64,000 bases of DNA from Todiramphus chloris collaris (GCA_025345505.1 JANVCC010000013.1:1019215-1083214); one strand, 5' to 3'. Shown: positions 12,201-26,059, counted from the stretch's first letter. Made by a program: numbers and translations. Notes: generated by a model not told the origin, from the letters alone.

Positions 12201-13169
12201 TAAACATCAGTTGCATGTAAAAGTCTCATAAAAATAAAAATCTCCTCCAAGTACTTAATAAGGACTTGCCAAGATAGCTGCAGTTTGCACAGTGTTGAGT
12301 CTTTGCTGTGAGCAGCAGAAATATTACTTTGCATTGGCCTCTAGTTATCATTGCTCTTTGTGCAACAGTGTTCTCATACTCTGATGAAATTCCTGAAAGG
12401 ATGAATTCCCAGCATGGTGGTTAATAATCTGTGTTCCATGATTAATATTTATTTGCAAATGAAATTAATTGCATTCACAGTATCTCCAGTTCTACAACCC
12501 CTATTTCTCTATTGGAAATATCAGTGGAAGAACCTAATGTCTCATACATCTGTGACTGGCAATGTTGGTATATGAACAAACTAACAGCATTACAGAATCA
12601 AATGAGGCTAAAATAAACCACTTTGAAGACAGTGACTTTTTTGATCTGACAAAGTAATTGATGTACTTTAATTCTGGACCTCAAGGTATGACTGATGTGG
12701 TCATATAATGATAATGTGTCTGTCAAACACCACTACCACCAAACTCTTAATCCTGTAGTTGAAATGGCCATTACTTTTTACCTCCTTCTGAGGTGAAAAT
12801 GATCAAGAAGACCTTGCAAACAGGCCATTCTAGTAAAAACATACCAGTCACAAAATATAAAACTGGTATTTGGATTGCTTTGCATCAGAACACTGGCTAC
12901 CATCGTCCTTATTAGTTAAAAAGCTTGAACTGAAGTATCCTGGCCTAGAAATGATGAAGAGCTCATTGAGAAAATGCCCGTGTTTTTACAGAGTATGAAG
13001 AATAATGCTATGAATTTTAGATTTAAAAGACTCTTTAAAAGATTTTATAAAGGTGTGGAAAGCAACATAGACTGAGTAGCTTGTGATGTAAGCATAAAAT
13101 GAATTCATGATAGGAAAATGCATGTAAACTTGGTGTTCACAAGTTTGGACTTGATGACACTTTTCTCAG

Positions 13170-13211
13170 TGCCTACACGTCATGATGATTGGACTTTACT
13201 TTTGACAAGCT
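13170..13211 (+). other. Candidate small exon, unidentified
   Basis: This 42-bp segment lies between an acceptor-like CTTTTCTCAG and a strong donor GTAAGTATG. One frame is open (P-T-R-H-D-D-W-T-L-L-L-T-S), starting after two bases and ending with one base of a split codon. The length is a multiple of three. The protein is not recognised. Small, single-sequence evidence; it may be chance. Confidence 0.15.
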
Positions 13212-13507
13212 GTAAGTATGTGAATGTGAATTTGTATTTTAGGATCTTTCAGGAGAGATTTACTATTGACACTTTAAGAGTCCCAAATTTTATCAGTACT
13301 GATTCAAATAAATCTGTCTGACAACAGATGAAAACTATCAGTTAAAAAGAGAAACTCACTGATATGGTCAATCATTTCTGTTTGTAGACCTCTTCAATAG
13401 ACTGCTTCAGCAGAGCCTGGCTGTTCTACTTTCTTTCCATGCCAAGATGGTATTTCAGTCATGTATTATATTTAATGGGACTATTTATTTGCAGCTTATC
13501 TTTACAG

Positions 13508-13559
13508 TACTCATCGACGTGCAATTTCAGGCCAGCTGGTGTCAGTTCAGATCACTGCG
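13508..13559 (+). other. Candidate small exon, unidentified
   Basis: This 52-bp segment lies between TTTACAG and GTATGT and contains three CpG dinucleotides in a CpG-poor neighbourhood. All three frames are open; the most protein-like reads T-H-R-R-A-I-S-G-Q-L-V-S-V-Q-I-T-A. It lies 300 bp downstream of the candidate at 13170. No product is recognised, and the phases of the two candidates do not force one reading. Confidence 0.15.
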
Positions 13560-14091
13560 GTATGTCTATCTATTAAGATTCAGGCTAGCAATATAGAGGG
13601 TGATCTATTTTTGTTAACAACTGGCAGTTACTATTAATGATACCTGGAAAGACCGGTCATCATTTCTTTGTATTATGCTAATAGGTGTGTAGAAACTGAT
13701 TAGGGCATCCAGCCAGTTATACTGGAGAAACCTGACCTGAAGAATAGATACAGACTGTAGTTGCTGGTGTTTATATTTCCCAGTGATACAATGAGCAATG
13801 ACTTCTTCCATGACCTCAATTTTGATCAAGACAGTTGGTATCAGTCTAAACAGTTGCATTTGGATTGTTACTGATCATTAGAAGTCATTGGTGATTAACT
13901 GACTTTAGTTTATAGATAGACAGAAAAGCTGATACTGGCAACAGTTTTCTGCTGGTAAAAATGTTTGCCCAACCTTGATGTCTGGTAGATAAAATAACAT
14001 ATTTTAATAAAGAGATTATATTACCTGCTTTCTGACAGTCCTGAAGTCTGAATTTTCAGCTTCTTTTGATTTTTAAACAATTTTATTTCAG

Positions 14092-14310
14092 GCCACCTGT
14101 GTTGACAAGTGCCCAGTAGAGATATCAAATATTGTGAGACGATTTTTGCAGCAGATATTGCAAATAAGAATCTGCTGTACAGTGTCATCAGATATGCTTA
14201 CTAAGGAAAAAAATAGATGTTATTTGGTTTCAAGTTTAGAAAACTGGCAATTCAGCACATCAACCAAACCTAGAAGACCTGAGAAAGTGACTGAAAATCC
14301 CAAGGAATAA
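14092..14310 (+). other. Candidate terminal exon, unidentified
   Basis: After a pyrimidine-rich acceptor (AACAATTTTATTTCAG), a frame stays open for 72 codons to TAA at 14308-14310. It starts A-T-C-V-D-K-C-P-V-E-I and ends R-P-E-K-V-T-E-N-P-K-E. The hydrophilic end and three early cysteines are protein-like, but frames of this length are common by chance here (roughly 70 expected in the window), and no family is recognised. Confidence 0.15.
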
Positions 14311-14979
14311 GTAATAATGAAAGAACCACTTAAAGGAATGGAAAGCTCTGTTTGGATAAATGACAGCTAAGTGACATTTTTCCTCAGTTTCCATGGGTGC
14401 ATGGCACAGTCAAATCCTGCCCACTCTGATCGTTCACTATTAACATTGCTCATCTGATGGACACTTTGAGAGGAACAGCTGTTTGTGATACTGCGTTGTA
14501 CACAGTTTTGCTTAAAGGAAATCACACCAATGGCATTTGCCTTGCTCTCTCAATATGGTGAATATCTGCAGCTGACTGTCAACCTAGTAAAGCAAAAAGC
14601 AAAATGTAGTGTGGAGCAAAAATTATGAATCAGAGTGTGGATTTATTCTATTTATAACTTTCCTGTTAGAGATACACACTCCAGGAAAAGATATGGGCAA
14701 ATGCTACTTATAAATCCTTGTTCAGTATCTCTGTTGATCCTATTTCAATGCCTAACTCCCTGGTTGAAGAATGAAATGTTATCAGAGTGAACTACTGCTT
14801 GTTCAGCTTCTTTTTAACAACTGCTCACTCATACTTTCCATAACTTAATTTGTAAAAGCAAAAATGGATAGCAACTTCCAGCCTGACTTCCCAAGTCTCA
14901 AGATTTGTTCTCAAAAAGAACTTGTGCACCAATATGTAACAGCGCCATCTGGTGTTATCAACAATTAAAAAATATTAAA

Positions 14980-15285
14980 GCTAGGGGCATAGCATCATAG
15001 AATGTTAGAGGTTGGAAAGAACCTCTGGAGATCATTGAGTCCAACCCCCCTGCCAGAGCAGGATCACCTAGGGCATGGCACTCAAGATTGCATCCAGACA
15101 GGTTTTGAAAGTCTCCAGAGAAGGTGACTCTACAACCTCTCTGGGCAGCCTGTTCCAGTGCTCTGTCACCCCCACAGTAAAAAACTACCTTCTCATGTTG
15201 AGGTGGAACCTTCTTTGCTCAAGTTTATACCCATTGTTCCTTGTCCTATTGTTGGGCACTACAGAAGAGAGATTGGCTAGGGCAT
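14980..15285 (-). mobile_element. CR1 LINE, 5'-truncated 3' end
   Basis: Reading on the minus strand, this is the last about 290 bp of CR1. It carries the end of ORF2 (C-terminal motif R-E-V-V-E-S-P-type, reading through 15180-15080) and the 3' UTR, ending in CATAGAATG at 14995-15003. It closely resembles the matching part of the 31.9-kb copy (about one difference in ten by eye). It is flanked by GCTAGGGGCAT (14980-14990) and GCTAGGGCAT (15276-15285), a probable target-site duplication overlapping the truncated 5' end. The plus-strand frame at 15075-15302 is an antisense shadow. Confidence 0.92.
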
Positions 15286-15924
15286 TATTCCTCACAAACT
15301 AAATGACAGTACATCAGTCCTCAGAAATATTCCTGAGTGTTCTGTATTTTATATATTATCAGTTTCAAGCTGATAATACTGTTGACTTGACCAAAAAAAA
15401 AAAATAAAATAGTTCTTTATGCAGAAATCAAGTTTCTTGTTAATTTCCACTTTAGTGTGGTCATTGTTTAATATTTTCTAAGTGTTTGTTTCTTCTCTTT
15501 GAAAGCAGTAGACAAACATACGAATAACACTTTTTCTTAACTATCTTGAATATTTTTTAGAACACTGGTAGTGTATTAACATATAGAAAATAATGGTGCA
15601 AACTTATAAGCTAATTAAATAGAAAGGTTGCATGTGTACAACAGAGAAGGTAAAACAAATTACATGGTATCAAACCTGAGTTCTTTTCATATTGGCAATA
15701 AATTCACCGGCTATGTTATACTTTCAGAGTATGAGAGAGAACATGGAGTGGCAAAACCTTTGCTCTGCTTTTATCAAAACAATTGCTATATGAAACAAGA
15801 AATTGTCACTGTGTGTGGCAGCAATTTTTCATTTAACTAGTGAATACTGTCTTCCACTTAAGGTATTTGAAACAGAGTCCAAAAGATGTTTACTGGTGAA
15901 TTTATAGCTGTGAGAACACAAACT

Positions 15925-16115
15925 ATTTGAATATTTATATTAAAATATTATATATTTATATATAAATATATAAATATATAAATATATTTTATATATACTA
16001 ATAATATCTATATTATAATATATTTGTATCGTTATATAATAAATATATTATTTATATATAAATAATATATATTTATATTTAGTATTATATATTAAAATAT
16101 TATATAATTACTATT
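15925..16115. repeat. AT-rich low-complexity repeat, self-complementary
   Basis: Nearly 190 bp consist of TATATTTA/AAATATAT permutations with only occasional C or G. Runs such as AAATATATAAATATATAAATA near the start and ATTATATATTAAAATATTATA near the end are strongly self-complementary. Such DNA can extrude cruciforms and is prone to length change. Confidence 0.9.
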
Positions 16116-19100
16116 GTCTTGCATATATCTTTACTGAAGCAAACAGATCAAAAATGGACAGAAAGCAGTCAAGAAGGACGGATACTGCCTTCATAGAAAG
16201 TACAATTTTTGAATATTCAACGTAAAATTGCAATAAGTTTATCTGCAATTATTACTTCTTGAGCTGTGATCCAGTGTGAAGGTTGTGTACATCCACAGTT
16301 ACATTGGAAACCCCTACAGTTAAAATAGATTTCCATAGAAAAAGTTTTTTGTTGATCTGGTGGATTATTCTTTATAGGTTGAGTTAGCACTGGGTCTACA
16401 TAGCCTTTCCTTCGACTGATGACAGAAGTAACTGATGGATGCTGTTAATGCTAGCAAGAGCCTGTTCCATAGGGGATATGAAGGAGCTCCCATGAAACCT
16501 GAGTTTGAACTAAACCTTCTTTAAATTAAGCTTTAAACAACTGTTTATCTTCTGAGAGAATTTTCATGGAAAAATGAACTACCCAAAACAAACTTTAGGC
16601 TGTTAGCTGGTCATCTGGGCTAAAAAAAAAAAAAATCCAACCAAAAACAAAAACAAAACAATGCAAGTTTGTGGGAAGCTATATGAGCCTTTTGTGATCT
16701 CTTTAAAAGCTTCTCAGACATTAGAACTGGGACAGATGAAGGCTAGTCTAAAACATGCCAGGGCCCATGGCCACTCAGAGACTTCACATCCATACAGTTA
16801 AGTCCTGGAACCCCTTGGGCTAATGCAGGAATAGCAAGTTATCTGCAGCCCTGTTTCTCTCTTGTTAGTGTTTGTCAGCCCTTCTTCTGGGCCCCACCTT
16901 TGTATCTAGGGCACCGGAACTTGTTGACAATGGCAGCTGAGTCAGTACAAAGCTCAACTAGGGCTTTCAGTTAGAGAAAAAAGGACATCCATCTACTCAT
17001 TTTTGCACTTCTTGACCTGGATATGGAAGCAACTGACCCTTAGCTTACAACCCTCTCGTTGCAAAAGACATCCCATGGGAGTAAATTATTCTGCAGTGGA
17101 GGAATACCAAGTCCAGTGTCTCTATAAGTGCATCTGAACACTCCCTGCACAAGGTGCAGTGAGAGGCATCAGCATCTACGTCAGGAACAGTCAGTACTTT
17201 CTGCACATTGTTCCTTGATGTGTTCATCTGACTGTGATTGAATCCCTAATGAGACTGCCAAGAGTAATAGTTATTCTCAGCCACACTCATAAAACCGATT
17301 AAACAGAGCAGTTTAAAAAAGGGAAATAGACTAGACCAATATTACTGTTTTCACTTCTACCATACTAATTTTCCTCTGTTCAAAACAATAAATATAACTT
17401 TGTTCTGCAGACAGAAGAATTCCAGCAGAACTGAGATGTATTCTGTAAAATCAATATTAATCATTTTCAAATCGTTTTCTTGTTGACTTTCTGAGGACAG
17501 CAAGAAATCCTTAGGGCAACTTATGCACAGCACAAATGAAATGTTCAACAAGTAAATATGTTTGGTGGGTTTTGCCTCTTACATTTCACATTTGACCTTT
17601 AGAATGCTATTGTCATTTATTCACATAAAGGGCCAGACCATAAAATGTGACAAATAACCAATACCTAAGTCACGCTTGTGTTGTAGAATTCTGAAACTAC
17701 TTAGGAATTTCATTAAATGACCAATATGTTGGTTTAAAGGTTTTATTACCTTATTTTGGGATTTCTTGATTGCTGCTAATAAGCTGCAAACCATACAAAC
17801 ATGAAAAAACCCACCACAATTTTTGTCCCCGAGCACAATTAAGTAACAGAAAATAAAGTCCAGATGTGTAATTTGGGCTGGATACTCTTTCCAACAGATA
17901 AACTGTTTTTATTTTACTGAGCATCCTCAAAGTGTTATCAAGACTCCTCTCACGCTGCTTTTACAATGATGGGTTATTCATAGCAGTGATTGTGTCCTAG
18001 GGAGAGGATTATTTTGCTCCTGTTCTATGAAGAGTCCACTTCAGATCACAGTTTCAAAATGAGAATACTATCAGAGTAGTTAAAGAAAACATAAAAAGTC
18101 TGAAATTTAATCAAATTATATGAGCATCAATCTAATCACTGTAAAGAAATAAAAAGCATGTTAAATATTGCTACTAATTGCTACTATCTTTCTCTCTCAT
18201 CCTGGGGTAAAATCTTGGTAGTTGGGCTACCTCAGGTTTTTGGCAATATGCTACAGTAACAGTAGAAGCTTTTGCATCACTTAGCCATCAGAAACTACTG
18301 TCTTCACTTCCCTTCTGTTCATCCCTCTGAAGGCTGATTTGCTCCTCAAGGGCAGTTTGTCTGTATAACAATTTTACTGAGATAAGAAGGGGTATTGTGA
18401 GTAAGGAAATAAATAGAGTCAATGAAATAATGCTTGTTTAATATGCCTGCATTTATATTTTGTGCAAATGAAATGAGACAGGAAGATCTTGAATAATGTT
18501 ACGGAAAGAAAACAATAATACATATATTTTCCCCAGAGCATGCTGTGGCTCTGATCCCAGAATCATATTTCTAGCCTCCACATTGTACTCATATATAGAG
18601 AGGAACTACCTGTGTCATCATCATTGTCTCCCATTTGATTTTGCAACTTTTGGAACATTAAGGAATCTAATGTTTTTTTGTTCAGACATGCTATCCTCAT
18701 CTGTGATGTGATAGGTGAACACACGTGATCATGCACACATCATGATCACACAGAACTTTGAATCAGTGCTTTTTTTTTCCAAGCTTGTATATCAGAGGAC
18801 ATGAGAATTTTTAATTGCCTTTTGATGGTTTATCAAACAACTTAATAAACATAAAGATGTTATATTTTCAGAGCATCCTTGCGTCAGATATGATAAGCCA
18901 TATCTATTATGTATTGAAAAAATATTTGTCTTCCACTGGGCAGTGGAAGAGCTAGAGCTGCTTCTCATCAATTTCCTTCACAGTTTTCTTGGATATTATT
19001 TCACTAGCAAGCCTATGTTGTCTGGCATATCAGTGTTATCATGGATAAGGATGAAAAGATTTCAACAGAGTAATTGAAGAATAACATGGGTAGCTACTGG

Positions 19101-20624
19101 GATTATTTTTTTTTTAACATTTTGGCCATATCCCATCTTTCTGCTTTTTAATTATTTTAAAGAGCACCTTTAACATATATTGAGACAGAGAGATATATTC
19201 TCTTCAAAGCATGGAATTACAGGCTGCAGTTTTATAGCTCACGGCAAGCAACCTAGAAGACTTATTAATACTTGATGAATCCCTCCCAATGTCTCAGCGG
19301 TGAGGAGAAGACAAACAACCTTCTGGATGATTGATGCTGTGCCTGCCTATGAAGAACTTTAAAGAATGATTCTTACTTACAAAAGTCTGTAAAAAAGCCC
19401 CAGTCTGGCCATCATCCTGCAGCAGCAATAGTGGAGGCTGAGTGGAGATGCAATCTCTGCTCTATTGTACAATGGAAAGTGCATTAAGCACATGATGTAA
19501 TACCAGCAGCAAGGTTTTCAGCCCTTCGTCTGTGCCTCCTCCCCAACCACAACACTCCCCAAGTCTCCATGGCACACATCATGTCCTGGCAATGTGTGCT
19601 TGCATACCTGTGCCAGGCTGAAGGCTGCAGTGTGGGGCAGGTGGGGGTGGCTTACCTTCAGCTTCTCTGCTGTGGGCATGGGGCAGAGGGGCAGAACTGC
19701 CAAGGGGGACAACAAGGTCTTGTGTGTCACCACCTTAGGACATTCAGGAGCTGTGTAAGGTGCGCTAAAGCCTAAAAATGCCTTTCCTGAGATCTTGAGG
19801 GTATTCTGGGAGGTTTAAGTTTCCCACTTCAGACACATCATAACTGAAGCAAACAAATGTCAAAGATGTATATGGGTCCTGAAGCCCAATCACGGTTGAG
19901 CTAAGAAGTATATGAATGAAAATTAACATTTTCACCACACTTAACTATTGTTTCCTATCTGAACTTTGTAATTCCAAAGACTGTTATTCCCATGTTGCAT
20001 TGTTTTCTCCTCTAAATCATAGACTCTCTCTGTCTCCTGTGCAGCTGGTTTCCTTCTGCTCTGTTTCTTCTTGCTCTCCTCAGATGCCCTGACATATATA
20101 TCCTTTGTCAGATGAAACACATGGTTGGACTTACTAAGAGATCTACTGTATGCCTGCCTGACCCCTAGAAATCAGGCTTGAGAGATCCTTACCTAAGCAT
20201 GATGCCACGTGGGCAGAGGACCACACAGCTTTCCTGCAATTTGATCATTCATAGAAAATTGGGGTGGTTTGCAGTCTTTTAGTGGAAAAAGGCTATGAGA
20301 TAGTTGAAGCAAACAAAATATATTTTCTTCCAAATGAAATTTTCAGTCACATGGACATCACACAGAGTCCCTCATACCAAATAGACTCCCTAAACTGCAC
20401 ATGGGCTCCTCAAACTACAGGAGACAAATTACAACTCTGCTTTGTAACCCATATGCCAAGTCTACCTCAAAAGGATACTAGTAATATGTATTTAAAAGGT
20501 TTTCAACTTTTTCAACTTCAAACAGGAACAGTTAAAAAAAAAAAAAATTTAGTTAATTCATCTAAGCACATAAATTTGCCTTTTTCTTACTTCATTTTGT
20601 TTTTGTAATCACAACATATTTGAG

Positions 20625-20646
20625 CCAAAAAAAAAAAAAAAAAAAA
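20625..20646 (+). repeat. Poly-A run
   Basis: An uninterrupted A-run of about 20 bases is flanked by GAGCC and CCTCC. No retrocopy is recognisable upstream, so I do not call a processed pseudogene. Confidence 0.8.
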
Positions 20647-23600
20647 CCTCCACTTCCCACTCCAGGGCATAATGAATTATTGATTAAGGCAGCTAGATCG
20701 GTATGAATCCATATAGGAAGCCAAAAGTAAATCAGTAAATGAAAGGGTTTAAAATATATATTTAGAAAAAGACACTTTGGCAAATGCTGAAATGAATATT
20801 GGACAGAAAAATATCTAACCATCTGAATCACGATCCCTAACTGTCAGGTCAGTCTCTAATCTAAATAAATTGCAATTTAGACTCTGAATTACATCGGCAA
20901 ATGAATTCAGCAAAGAAAGAAGCTTGTAGAAGAGCTTACACTGAAAATGTGACAGCATTTAAATTCTGATCATGTGGAAAAAAAAAAAACCAAACTTGTT
21001 ATATAAACCAGACAAAGGATTTGTGAAGAATAGAAAGATTGAAATGCCTTTCCTCCATAATAGCATAAAACGAATGTCCACCAAAATCAGTGCTTGTACA
21101 TGGATAATTCATAACCAGAAAAATGTGAGGTTCTCCAGTTAACAGTTTTTCTCATGTCTGAAAGGCGGTATGTTGGGATAAAGGGAAATTTATTTGGCAT
21201 GCACTGCACTAGCATGTAAATTATAGTGAATGGACCAAACCCATCCTTAACTTAAAGAAGTGCAGCTTCTGTTTTGCACAATGCTGCTACCCATTCATGT
21301 ATTATTTAACCTAAACCTTTCTTTAAAAAAAAAAAGAAGAAAAGAAAAAAGCAGAAAATATAGAAGTTATTTCATTTCAGAGAATTTTCAATGTATTAAA
21401 AGTTGTCCCATATTCCCCTGATTGCAATGACTTCTGCTGCTCTCCTGTGTCTCCTGTAGTTTTCAAAATGTGCAAAAAAAGCATAGGCTCATAATGCTTT
21501 CAGTGATGATAAATCAGAAAAATAAGCAAAGAAAACAACAAAAATACCCTATAAGCCACCCACCTTATAGCCAAACTCTAAGGCAACTTTGTATCAAGAA
21601 AATGTGAAGCATATGCTTAAAATATTAATTTTTTTTCGTTGCCTTACAGAAAAACCATACATCAACACTCTTCTCCTTAAGAAAACATCAAATCTGTAAT
21701 TCTATTCATAGAATAATCAGGAACTACTAATATTCCAGCCAGTTATCATATTCAGCAAACACCAATCTGAATTTTTGAAAGGAAAATATAAAACAAGGAA
21801 CATATATAAAACCTCCCAGACTTGTTAAATACTCTATAAATGGTCATACTACACTAGAAAGTTATGCTTAAAATAACTGAAAAGCTATGAATCATATGTT
21901 GAGAGATCCACAGGGTATTTCTGCATGGCAGGGCATGGAAGAGGGCTCAACAGAATGCCTGCATGAATCACTGCCCATCATCTGGGGCAGACGATGTGCT
22001 GGAGCACCTCAGGCCTCCATCCTTTATCTGACTTCACAGCTTACTGCCATAGTTGAAAAGAGTCAGGAATTTTCTCCTAAATGATATACAGGAAAGTTTA
22101 GAAGTTGTTAAGGCTGTGGTATTTCAGAGGACATTTGGTCAAACTCAGACATGAGCTTTTTTTTTCTTATTATTTTAATGGCATAAGTTGTTTGGATCAC
22201 TTCAGAATAAATGGTTTTCTCAAACAGTATCCACAGATGAAATTGTTTCTCAATTGCAAGAGTTAAGAGGCTGTCAAAATCATACAGAGACTAATGAAAA
22301 TTAATGCCTACTTGGGAGTTTACATGAAGACTAGTAAGACTATCAGTCCCAATCCTTAAGTAAATCATAAATGTGTCATAACATCTTTAGAGATTAAATG
22401 TGTTTCTACTCTGAAAATGGATTCTGTCAAATAGAACTATAGTATTATGTGTATTCTGTAACTCAACATTTTTGTAGTTCTTTGATTTATATACACATTA
22501 AAAGGAGTATATGTTTCTTCTAACTGCAAGTTAAAATTCTTCAGTGGGATGTGAAATTTAATTTGATTTCTTTCACCGTTTGAAAACTACAGTAGATACA
22601 GGAAAGTAGCAGAAGACATTGTAATCAAGAAAAAATGGGATGACAAGTAATAAAAATAAGATTAAGTGAAATGTCAAACAAAAGAAAATCACTTTGTAAT
22701 GTTATGTTGACAAAAAATGGGTGGAAGATTTTCAGAACAGAAATATTTTATCTTCAAGCCTGGGATAAAATCCTCCTGTTTTAGATTTTGGACCTGAATC
22801 TTTGTCCAAAATTTAGAGAGCTTTTGTCTTCATAGTTGTTGGTCCAAATGCTCAGTTTCTCACTTCCTTACAGATGGTCATGTGTAAGCTTTCTGGTTAT
22901 CTCTAATCAACCAAATATAATAAAATTAACATTTCGTGTCCTCTTTATTCTGCTTGAAGTTTCTACTGTGGAGAGAAGAGTTCTTTGACCATCATATTTT
23001 TCCGTCACTGAGAATCTGACCTATGCACAGAGTTTGTAGGTTTTGGTTTTATCTTCTAAGCTTTAATTAAATTATTATGGCCTGTAGGAAAACACAACAT
23101 AGTTAGAATTCACTTTGCAAAGATGAGAGGGAAACAAGTATCCCTAGAGGTCATGAATCAATTAATAAAAGCAAAACAACAGCTAAACATTGCTCTGTTA
23201 GGGAATACCGTGAATTTCATTTAACATAGATGAGCAATGAGCAAAGGAAATTTAACGATGTAAAGGAAATCTTATCTCCAAGAAGTTATGCAATTATGCA
23301 AATAAGGAAATGATGTTTTAAAAAGTAACTCAAAGCATGCAAGAAGCTCTGACCTTACACTTTTATAAATCAAGTGATAATGATAGTTCACAGTAGTAAA
23401 CCAAATACTAATGATGATGGATGTTATAGTGCATATAGCAGAGTCACACTATAAAGCTTCTCAGGCAAATTAAATTCTGAGAATAAAATCAATAAAAGGG
23501 AAGAAGATATTAACATAAGCCATCAAAATAATTGGAAATAAAACTAGTCACCACATGTATAAGAGGAATAAAGTAAAGAATATCCATTTTATTCTGTGTT

Positions 23601-26019
23601 AGGGAGAGTCAAAGATCTGAAACACTCCCCAGTTATTTTTGAGAGTTTCTAGAAGAGGCTATCTGAAATTCTTTGCCACTGAAATAGTGCTAAGAAATAT
23701 ATATTCTTAATTTGAATATAATTTCATATTTTCCTCCAGCAGCTTAACTTTTTCTCTACAATGGTAGCTGCCTCTACCCCTGGGCATGTGGTAGGGATAT
23801 TTACCTCCCAACTTTGGAGTTAAGTATTTAGGCTGTAAAATTAAACACTCCTATGTGTAAAACTGTTGTTTGACTTACATATTGTTTTCCATACTGCTGG
23901 ACAATGCTTTCAGAGCTTTTTTTCTCCTTCACATTCACTGACTTTAAAGATGTATCTAACCCTGTGCTAAGCAGCAGCCATCACAGCCTGCAGACCCTGT
24001 GGAGAATCTCATGTGACTGCATTTCAGGCAGCTGCACACTCTGAGAAGATGCAGTGCACAATCCCAGCTTGATGGTCCTCCAGCCCCAAGGCAGCTCATG
24101 AGCCATGGGTGCTCTCGCTGTGTCCCACAGCATACTCTTTGGAGGGAAGTGAGGTGGGACCTAGTTGAGTGAGCACCTTCCTCTGGTGTCACAGCTTTGG
24201 TACTCCAGTGTCTTTTGGTTTCAATTCCTTCTTCCAGAGTGCTTAAGGGCAGTTGCTTTCTCTAAGATCACAAAGTGATGGTGACAGAGCAAGGATGTAA
24301 GAAGCAGAGGAATTCACATGGGGGAAAAAAGCAGAAGTCACAGGGAAAGTCATGATCTTCATAAGCCTTCTTCTGACTTCTGTTGTTCAGATAGTAAATG
24401 ACGACACACCTCTCCAGGGACAGCTACTAACTTTATTGCTTGTTTTCAGTGAAAAGTCTTCACAGTTACCAGTAGGGATGTATTCTTGGGAGTCTATGGC
24501 ATTCACTCTCTTCATTTATGCTTTGCATTCTGGAATGTAACAATGTTTGTTATTTCTGAGAAGCTCAGATGGCTAAGTTTTTTGTCATATTAGATATAAA
24601 CTATGACATCTTTCACTCATAGTACATGGGCTTGTGGATTTCCCAGGGAGCTGGATCCTCTTGAGACTGCACAGAGCATGCAAACATCAGAAGCACCCTC
24701 ATTTCTTCAGACCAAAGCAGAAGTTCAGACTTGCACCTGCCTAATCAAACTTGACTAATTAGCAAGCAAGTTTACAGTAGAATTTTACTACCAATTACCT
24801 TCTACTTGGCAGACCTCTGTACACAGCAACCTCTGTCCCTGGTAATTCATGGCACAGCCACGATACAGATGTTGAGTACAAAAGACAAGTTTGTGAATGT
24901 TTTATCTTCCAAATAGTGTCTTTAGTGCCTATGTTCAGGATCAAGTAGCCTAGGTAAGGAAGATACTCATATCTGTTTAGGGATCTTCAGTAAAACCAGC
25001 ACTGGTCTTTCAAGCAGCTCTGTCTTTTCTGAACAAGTTTCTTCATCTCTAAGCCAACAAGTCCTGGTACATGTTTTTTCTCAGTGTTTCATTACAACAG
25101 GTATTCACAAGTGCCTTTGTTGCTCTGCTTTCCTGTAAATCAGTCAGGTCTACCTCAGAACAGGCTGATGGGAAACAATACACAATTTACTTTTTTTGCA
25201 GTCTGTTTTAAAGCCAATATTTATATGATAAAGGTTGTCTGTCCATATGAATAAGTTGTAATCCTGAAGTTCTTATATTCGTAGAACTGGAAAGTGTTAC
25301 TGCCTCTTCCATTATCAATGGAAAAAGCTCCCTGACAAGTTTTCCAGCTACCGTTGCCTGCGGTTACAGAAATGCCTCTCACTCAACTGTAGCTAATTGC
25401 TGCCAGTTAGACAAGGAAGAAGAAAGTGATGGTTTCCCCTTGTCAAGAATTTTTGAACCACAAACCACAAATATGAGCAGAACAATCAGCTTTTAGCTTA
25501 TGATATTGCATTTTCTGGGAAAATAAATAAATTATGTGGCCTATGTACAGATTTTTGTTGCTGCCTGTCCCTACACCTGCTGCCTTGAGTGCTCTGTACT
25601 GTCACTTCCATCTCTTCTCCTGACCCTTGATTTCTTCCCTTCCAGTCTTGGGTCTGTCACTGATAATTACCCATCATTTGAGCACTGACATGTAACTACA
25701 AGTAGAGGACACCTGATCTGTCATTGTGCTTGCTGATGAAACGTAGTAGTGTTGTACGTATCACAAAAATGCCACATTGAACCCAGGCAGCTTTATTTGT
25801 GGTAGGGATGTTAGCAAGTTAAATGTGAACAAAAGAAGAAGGAAATGCATTTTCAAGTTAAATTCTTTGAGTAGTCTTTGGTTATTTTTTTTTTGTTAGT
25901 GGGAAAATCATTGCAAAAATATGTTTTGTTATATTTTGGAACTAATCATTGAAAGCACATTTTTGCTTACCAAATTCAGAAGTGTTCTTAAGAAGTTTTA
26001 GGAAGCTACTTACCCAGAA

Positions 26020-26059
26020 AATGAGTTGGAATTATAAAATATATCTTCTCCAACTCATT
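26020..26059. repeat. Perfect 11-bp inverted repeat
   Basis: AATGAGTTGGA (26020-26030) and TCCAACTCATT (26049-26059) are perfect inverted arms around an 18-base AT-rich loop. The stem is too short for a microRNA precursor on its own. Confidence 0.8.

Larger units (their letters stand above)
9372..14979. other. Unique AT-rich DNA, no confirmed gene
   Basis: No recognised gene or repeat. It holds poly-A/poly-T runs (9521-9531, 10411-10428, 12139-12170) and a few stretches with exon-like splice contexts on the plus strand (10756-10853, 13170-13211, 13508-13559, 14092-14310). The last three are listed as low-confidence candidates. The AT-rich region around 12010-12130, full of ATTAAT/TTAATT motifs, resembles homeodomain-site-rich conserved noncoding elements, but conservation cannot be judged from one sequence. 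Confidence 0.5.

Noticed and set aside
15075-15302. 75-codon plus-strand frame, repeated as a similar frame at 32027-32242
   Set aside because: The two look like a small protein family but are antisense translations of two related CR1 3' ends.
19518-19775. GC-rich segment open on both strands with a possible minus-strand donor (GTAAGCC)
   Set aside because: The possible exon is only about 41 bp with no frame preference. Both strands are open because of base composition.
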